Assembly: GCA_035632555.1 (NCBI GenBank)
Contig: DASQGO010000095.1
Coordinates: forward strand, 1 to 8,110
From: 2-02-FULL-62-14 sp035632555
GTDB lineage: Bacteria; Nitrospirota; Nitrospiria; Nitrospirales; Nitrospiraceae
Direction: 5' to 3'
Length of the DNA stretch: 8,110 nt
Part shown: positions 6,461-8,110 of the stretch, piece by piece
How positions within the stretch are numbered: position 1 is the first letter of the stretch
Layout of the letters: each line of letters starts with the position of its first letter
Program-made: the position numbers and the translations under genes
The notes under the pieces: model-generated
The model's database searches: none
What the model was told of the DNA's origin: nothing
Seen by the model: only the letters and a program-made list of their open reading frames with translations

Positions 6461-7267
6461 TTACTCCTCGTCCTCCTGATCACGCCCGATGGATTTGCAG
6501 ACGCCGCGCTTCGTTCCTTCCATGAACGCCAGCACCGTCAAGACGTCGTCGCTCTCCTTGAACTCCTCTTTGGCCAATCTCACGGCCTCGGCCACACGAT
6601 GCCCCGACCGGAACAGCACTTCATACGCCCGCTTCAGCGTGGCAATGCGTTCGTGGGAAAAGCCGTGCCGCCGCAAACCAACCGAATTCAGCCCGTACAG
6701 TCGCGCCCGGTAACCGCCGGCCGCCCGCATGAACGGCGGCACATCCTGCCCGACCGCGGAGCATCCGCCGATCATGACGTAGGCTCCGATCCGCACGTAC
6801 TGGTGGATGCCGGCGAGCCCGCCAAGAATCGCGTGATCGCCGACGGTGATGTGTCCCGCAAGCGTCGCCGCATTGGCCATGATGATGTGGTTGCCGAGGC
6901 GGCAATCGTGCGCCACGTGGGTGTAGGCCATGAGAAAATTCTGGTTGCCTATCGTCGTCAGGCCGCCGCCCTGCACGGTGGCGCGATTGACCGTCACATA
7001 CTCCCGAAAAATATTGTCGTGGCCGATGATGACCTTCGTCGGCTCGCCCTTGTATTGAAGATGCTGGGGCGGCGTGCCGATCGACGCGTAGGGGTAAAAC
7101 TGGCAGCGCTCGCCGACCTCCGTCCAGCCGTCCATGTAGACGTGCGCCATCAAGCGTGTCCCGCGTCCGATTCTCACGTGTTCGCCGACGACCGAGTAGG
7201 GACCTATTTCCACGTCATCGGCCAGCTCGGCTTTGGGATGGACCACCGCGGTTGGATGAATCTGCAC
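6461..7267 (-). CDS. lpxA: UDP-N-acetylglucosamine acyltransferase LpxA
   Basis: Cytoplasmic trimeric left-handed beta-helix enzyme that moves a 3-hydroxyacyl chain from ACP to the 3 position of UDP-GlcNAc, the first step of lipid A synthesis. It has 268 residues against 262 in E. coli. Hexapeptide repeats run through about residue 185 (VEIGPY, VRIGRG, VIIGHD, ITVGDH, VRIGAY), followed by an alpha-helical C-terminus. The catalytic His is H120 in THVAHDC, equivalent to E. coli His125, and GLAGIHQ (150-156) and IGGCSAVGQDVPP (166-178) are intact. Relative to E. coli, Asp74 aligns with His69 (PPQHLQY) and His99 with Asn94 (TVNRATV). Gly168 aligns with the E. coli acyl-length ruler Gly173. The GTG start at 7267 is supported by AGGAGG 4 nt upstream. 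The gene lies 8 nt after fabZ and 3 nt before lpxI. Confidence 0.97.
   Translation of the reverse strand: MQIHPTAVVHPKAELADDVEIGPYSVVGEHVRIGRGTRLMAHVYMDGWTEVGERCQFYPYASIGTPPQHLQYKGEPTKVIIGHDNIFREYVTVNRATVQGGGLTTIGNQNFLMAYTHVAHDCRLGNHIIMANAATLAGHITVGDHAILGGLAGIHQYVRIGAYVMIGGCSAVGQDVPPFMRAAGGYRARLYGLNSVGLRRHGFSHERIATLKRAYEVLFRSGHRVAEAVRLAKEEFKESDDVLTVLAFMEGTKRGVCKSIGRDQEDEE
6464..6469 (-). promoter_or_regulatory. Ribosome binding site of lpxI, inside lpxA
   Basis: GAGGAG on the minus strand in the last acidic codons of lpxA, 6 nt before the GTG at 6457. It supports a non-ATG start for lpxI and coupling to lpxA translation. Confidence 0.7.
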
Positions 7268-7271
7268 GGCG

Positions 7272-7277
7272 CCTCCT
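7272..7277 (-). promoter_or_regulatory. Strong ribosome binding site deciding the GTG start of lpxA
   Basis: A perfect AGGAGG on the minus strand, 4 nt before the GTG at 7267 and overlapping the TAG stop of fabZ (7278-7276). It is among the strongest Shine-Dalgarno sites in the window and justifies the non-ATG start. Confidence 0.8.
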
Positions 7278-7737
7278 ACCGATTTTCCCCGGCCACGGCT
7301 TTTTCTTCCGTCACCATGGCCGTCAGTTCAGCCTCGCACACGAGCTCGTCCCCGACATAGGCCTTGCCTTGCATCTTCCAGAACGGCGGGCGTTTTTTGA
7401 GGACTTCGATCTCGAACCGGAGTTGATCGCCCGGTACGACGGGCTTTCTGAATTTGGCGCTCTCGACGCCGGTCAGATAGACCACCGGCCGGCTGGTGGC
7501 CGTAAAAGACTTGAACGCCAGCACGCCGCCGGTCTGCGCCAGCGCCTCCAAAATCAACACGCCCGGCATGATCGGCCGCTCGGGGAAATGCCCCTGGAAG
7601 AACGGTTCATTGATCGTGACGTTTTTAATGCCGACGATCCGCCGGTTCTCCTCCATTTCGGTAATGCGATCCACGAGCAGAAACGGATACCGATGGGGAA
7701 GCGTGGCACGGATCGCCCCAATATCTAAACCTGCCAT
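7276..7737 (-). CDS. fabZ: 3-hydroxyacyl-[acyl-carrier-protein] dehydratase FabZ
   Basis: Hot-dog fold dehydratase of type II fatty acid synthesis that converts 3-hydroxyacyl-ACP to trans-2-enoyl-ACP. It competes with LpxA for 3-hydroxyacyl-ACP, and the pairing with lpx genes balances phospholipid against lipid A. It has 153 residues, the normal size. LPHRYPFLLVDR (13-24) is the family opening motif. The catalytic pair is His50 in FFQGHFPERPIMPG (46-59) and Glu64 in LILEALAQ (61-68), the FabZ arrangement; FabA would be longer and use Asp. FRKPVVPGDQL follows in the second half. The ATG at 7737 has AAGGAG 10 nt upstream. It starts 34 nt after the skp-like stop, the widest gap in the window, where lpxD is often found in other genomes. 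Confidence is very high. Confidence 0.97.
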   Translation of the reverse strand: MAGLDIGAIRATLPHRYPFLLVDRITEMEENRRIVGIKNVTINEPFFQGHFPERPIMPGVLILEALAQTGGVLAFKSFTATSRPVVYLTGVESAKFRKPVVPGDQLRFEIEVLKKRPPFWKMQGKAYVGDELVCEAELTAMVTEEKAVAGENR

Positions 7738-7747
7738 GAGCCTGCGT

Positions 7748-7753
7748 CTCCTT
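7748..7753 (-). promoter_or_regulatory. Ribosome binding site of fabZ
   Basis: AAGGAG on the minus strand, 10 nt before the ATG at 7737, in the 34-nt gap after the skp-like gene. The gap shows no hairpin or promoter-like element that I can support. Confidence 0.6.
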
Positions 7754-7771
7754 TGCGTCCGGTCTGAATGG

Positions 7772-8110
7772 TTATTTATTCCGCCGGTCGAATTCTTTGA
7801 TCACCTGTTCCGTCAGGTTGACCGACGCATGGGCATAGAGCACGATTTGAATCGTGGCGGCCCCGCCTTCGTCGATCACGGCCGTGAACCCGCCCTTTTC
7901 CGCGACGGCCTGGACCGCCTCATCGATTTTCTTCATAAACTCGTCCGCGACTTCCTTTTCTTTCTGCTGGATCTCACGGTTGAAATCCTGAATCCGCCGC
8001 TGGTAATTTTCAAACTTGGCTCTAAATTGCTCCTGCTTCTCATTTTTCGCCGCTTCGCTCAGACCGCTTTCCTGCGACTTCAGCGTATCCTCGAGCTTCT
8101 TGAGTTCCTC
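7772..8110 (-). CDS. Skp/OmpH family periplasmic chaperone (partial, N-terminus beyond right edge)
   Basis: The last 112 residues of an OmpH/Skp family protein, ending with TAA at 7774-7772. Family members are trimeric periplasmic chaperones that hold unfolded outer-membrane proteins on the way to the BAM complex. The visible part begins with a long charged, Lys/Glu/Gln-rich amphipathic helix (roughly the first 70 residues, coiled-coil-like), matching the tentacle helices of Skp. A short beta-type tail follows, with the segments FTAVIDEGG and ASVNLTEQVIKEFDRRNK, where the V-D/N-L-T plus IKEFDRR ending is typical of the family. The signal peptide and start are outside the window. Position directly upstream of fabZ-lpxA is the usual bamA-skp-(lpxD)-fabZ-lpxA context, which supports the call. 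The symbol is withheld because only the C-terminal part is seen. Confidence 0.9.
   Translation of the reverse strand, partial: EELKKLEDTLKSQESGLSEAAKNEKQEQFRAKFENYQRRIQDFNREIQQKEKEVADEFMKKIDEAVQAVAEKGGFTAVIDEGGAATIQIVLYAHASVNLTEQVIKEFDRRNK

Noticed and set aside
6458..7360. Plus-strand open frame of 300 codons opposite lpxA
   Set aside because: The regular His/Asp/Val/Arg pattern reflects the hexapeptide repeats of LpxA read on the other strand, not a second gene.
7738..7771. Terminator or promoter in the widest intergenic gap
   Set aside because: No inverted repeat with a U run and no convincing -35/-10 pair is present; only the fabZ ribosome binding site is supported.

Overview
This window is a tightly packed stretch of a lipid A (LPS) assembly operon from a Gram-negative, GC-rich bacterium (about 60% G+C by eye). 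Every gene lies on the minus strand, so the operon reads from right to left. The gene content (LpxI instead of LpxH, a Gfo/Idh/MocA oxidoreductase inside the lpx cluster, a DUF374 acyltransferase beside waaA and msbA) resembles Nitrospirota and some deltaproteobacterial lineages. I lean towards Nitrospirota from remembered family resemblance, not from any search. No tRNA, rRNA, mobile element, CRISPR array or terminator is visible.

Layout in transcription order: the C-terminal part of a Skp/OmpH periplasmic chaperone (cut by the right edge); fabZ (3-hydroxyacyl-ACP dehydratase); lpxA (UDP-GlcNAc acyltransferase); lpxI (UDP-2,3-diacylglucosamine hydrolase); a Gfo/Idh/MocA NAD(P)-dependent oxidoreductase, candidate gnnA; lpxB (lipid A disaccharide synthase); msbA (lipid A flippase); a DUF374 lysophospholipid/lipid A acyltransferase whose frame is broken at an A9 run; and waaA (Kdo transferase, cut by the left edge). 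Spacings run from a 4-nt overlap to a 34-nt gap, and several Shine-Dalgarno sites overlap the preceding stop codon. This is what one polycistronic, translationally coupled transcript looks like. No intergenic stretch exceeds 34 bases. The operon promoter must lie right of the window.

The genes form most of one pathway. FabZ draws on the same 3-hydroxyacyl-ACP pool that LpxA uses. LpxA starts lipid A, LpxI makes lipid X, LpxB joins the disaccharide, WaaA adds Kdo, the DUF374 enzyme probably adds a secondary acyl chain, MsbA flips the product, and Skp handles outer-membrane proteins. LpxC, LpxD and LpxK are not in the window; lpxD is notably absent from its common place between skp and fabZ.

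The points most worth a second look are: (1) the acyltransferase needs a -1 shift at an A9 run that contains an A_AAA_AAC slippery heptamer; (2) the oxidoreductase may be a GnnA-like UDP-GlcNAc 3-dehydrogenase, which would imply amide-linked lipid A chains, although no GnnB partner is seen; (3) LpxA and LpxB carry substitutions at usually conserved positions. I see no unknown defence or mobile system here; the region is mostly core envelope metabolism.
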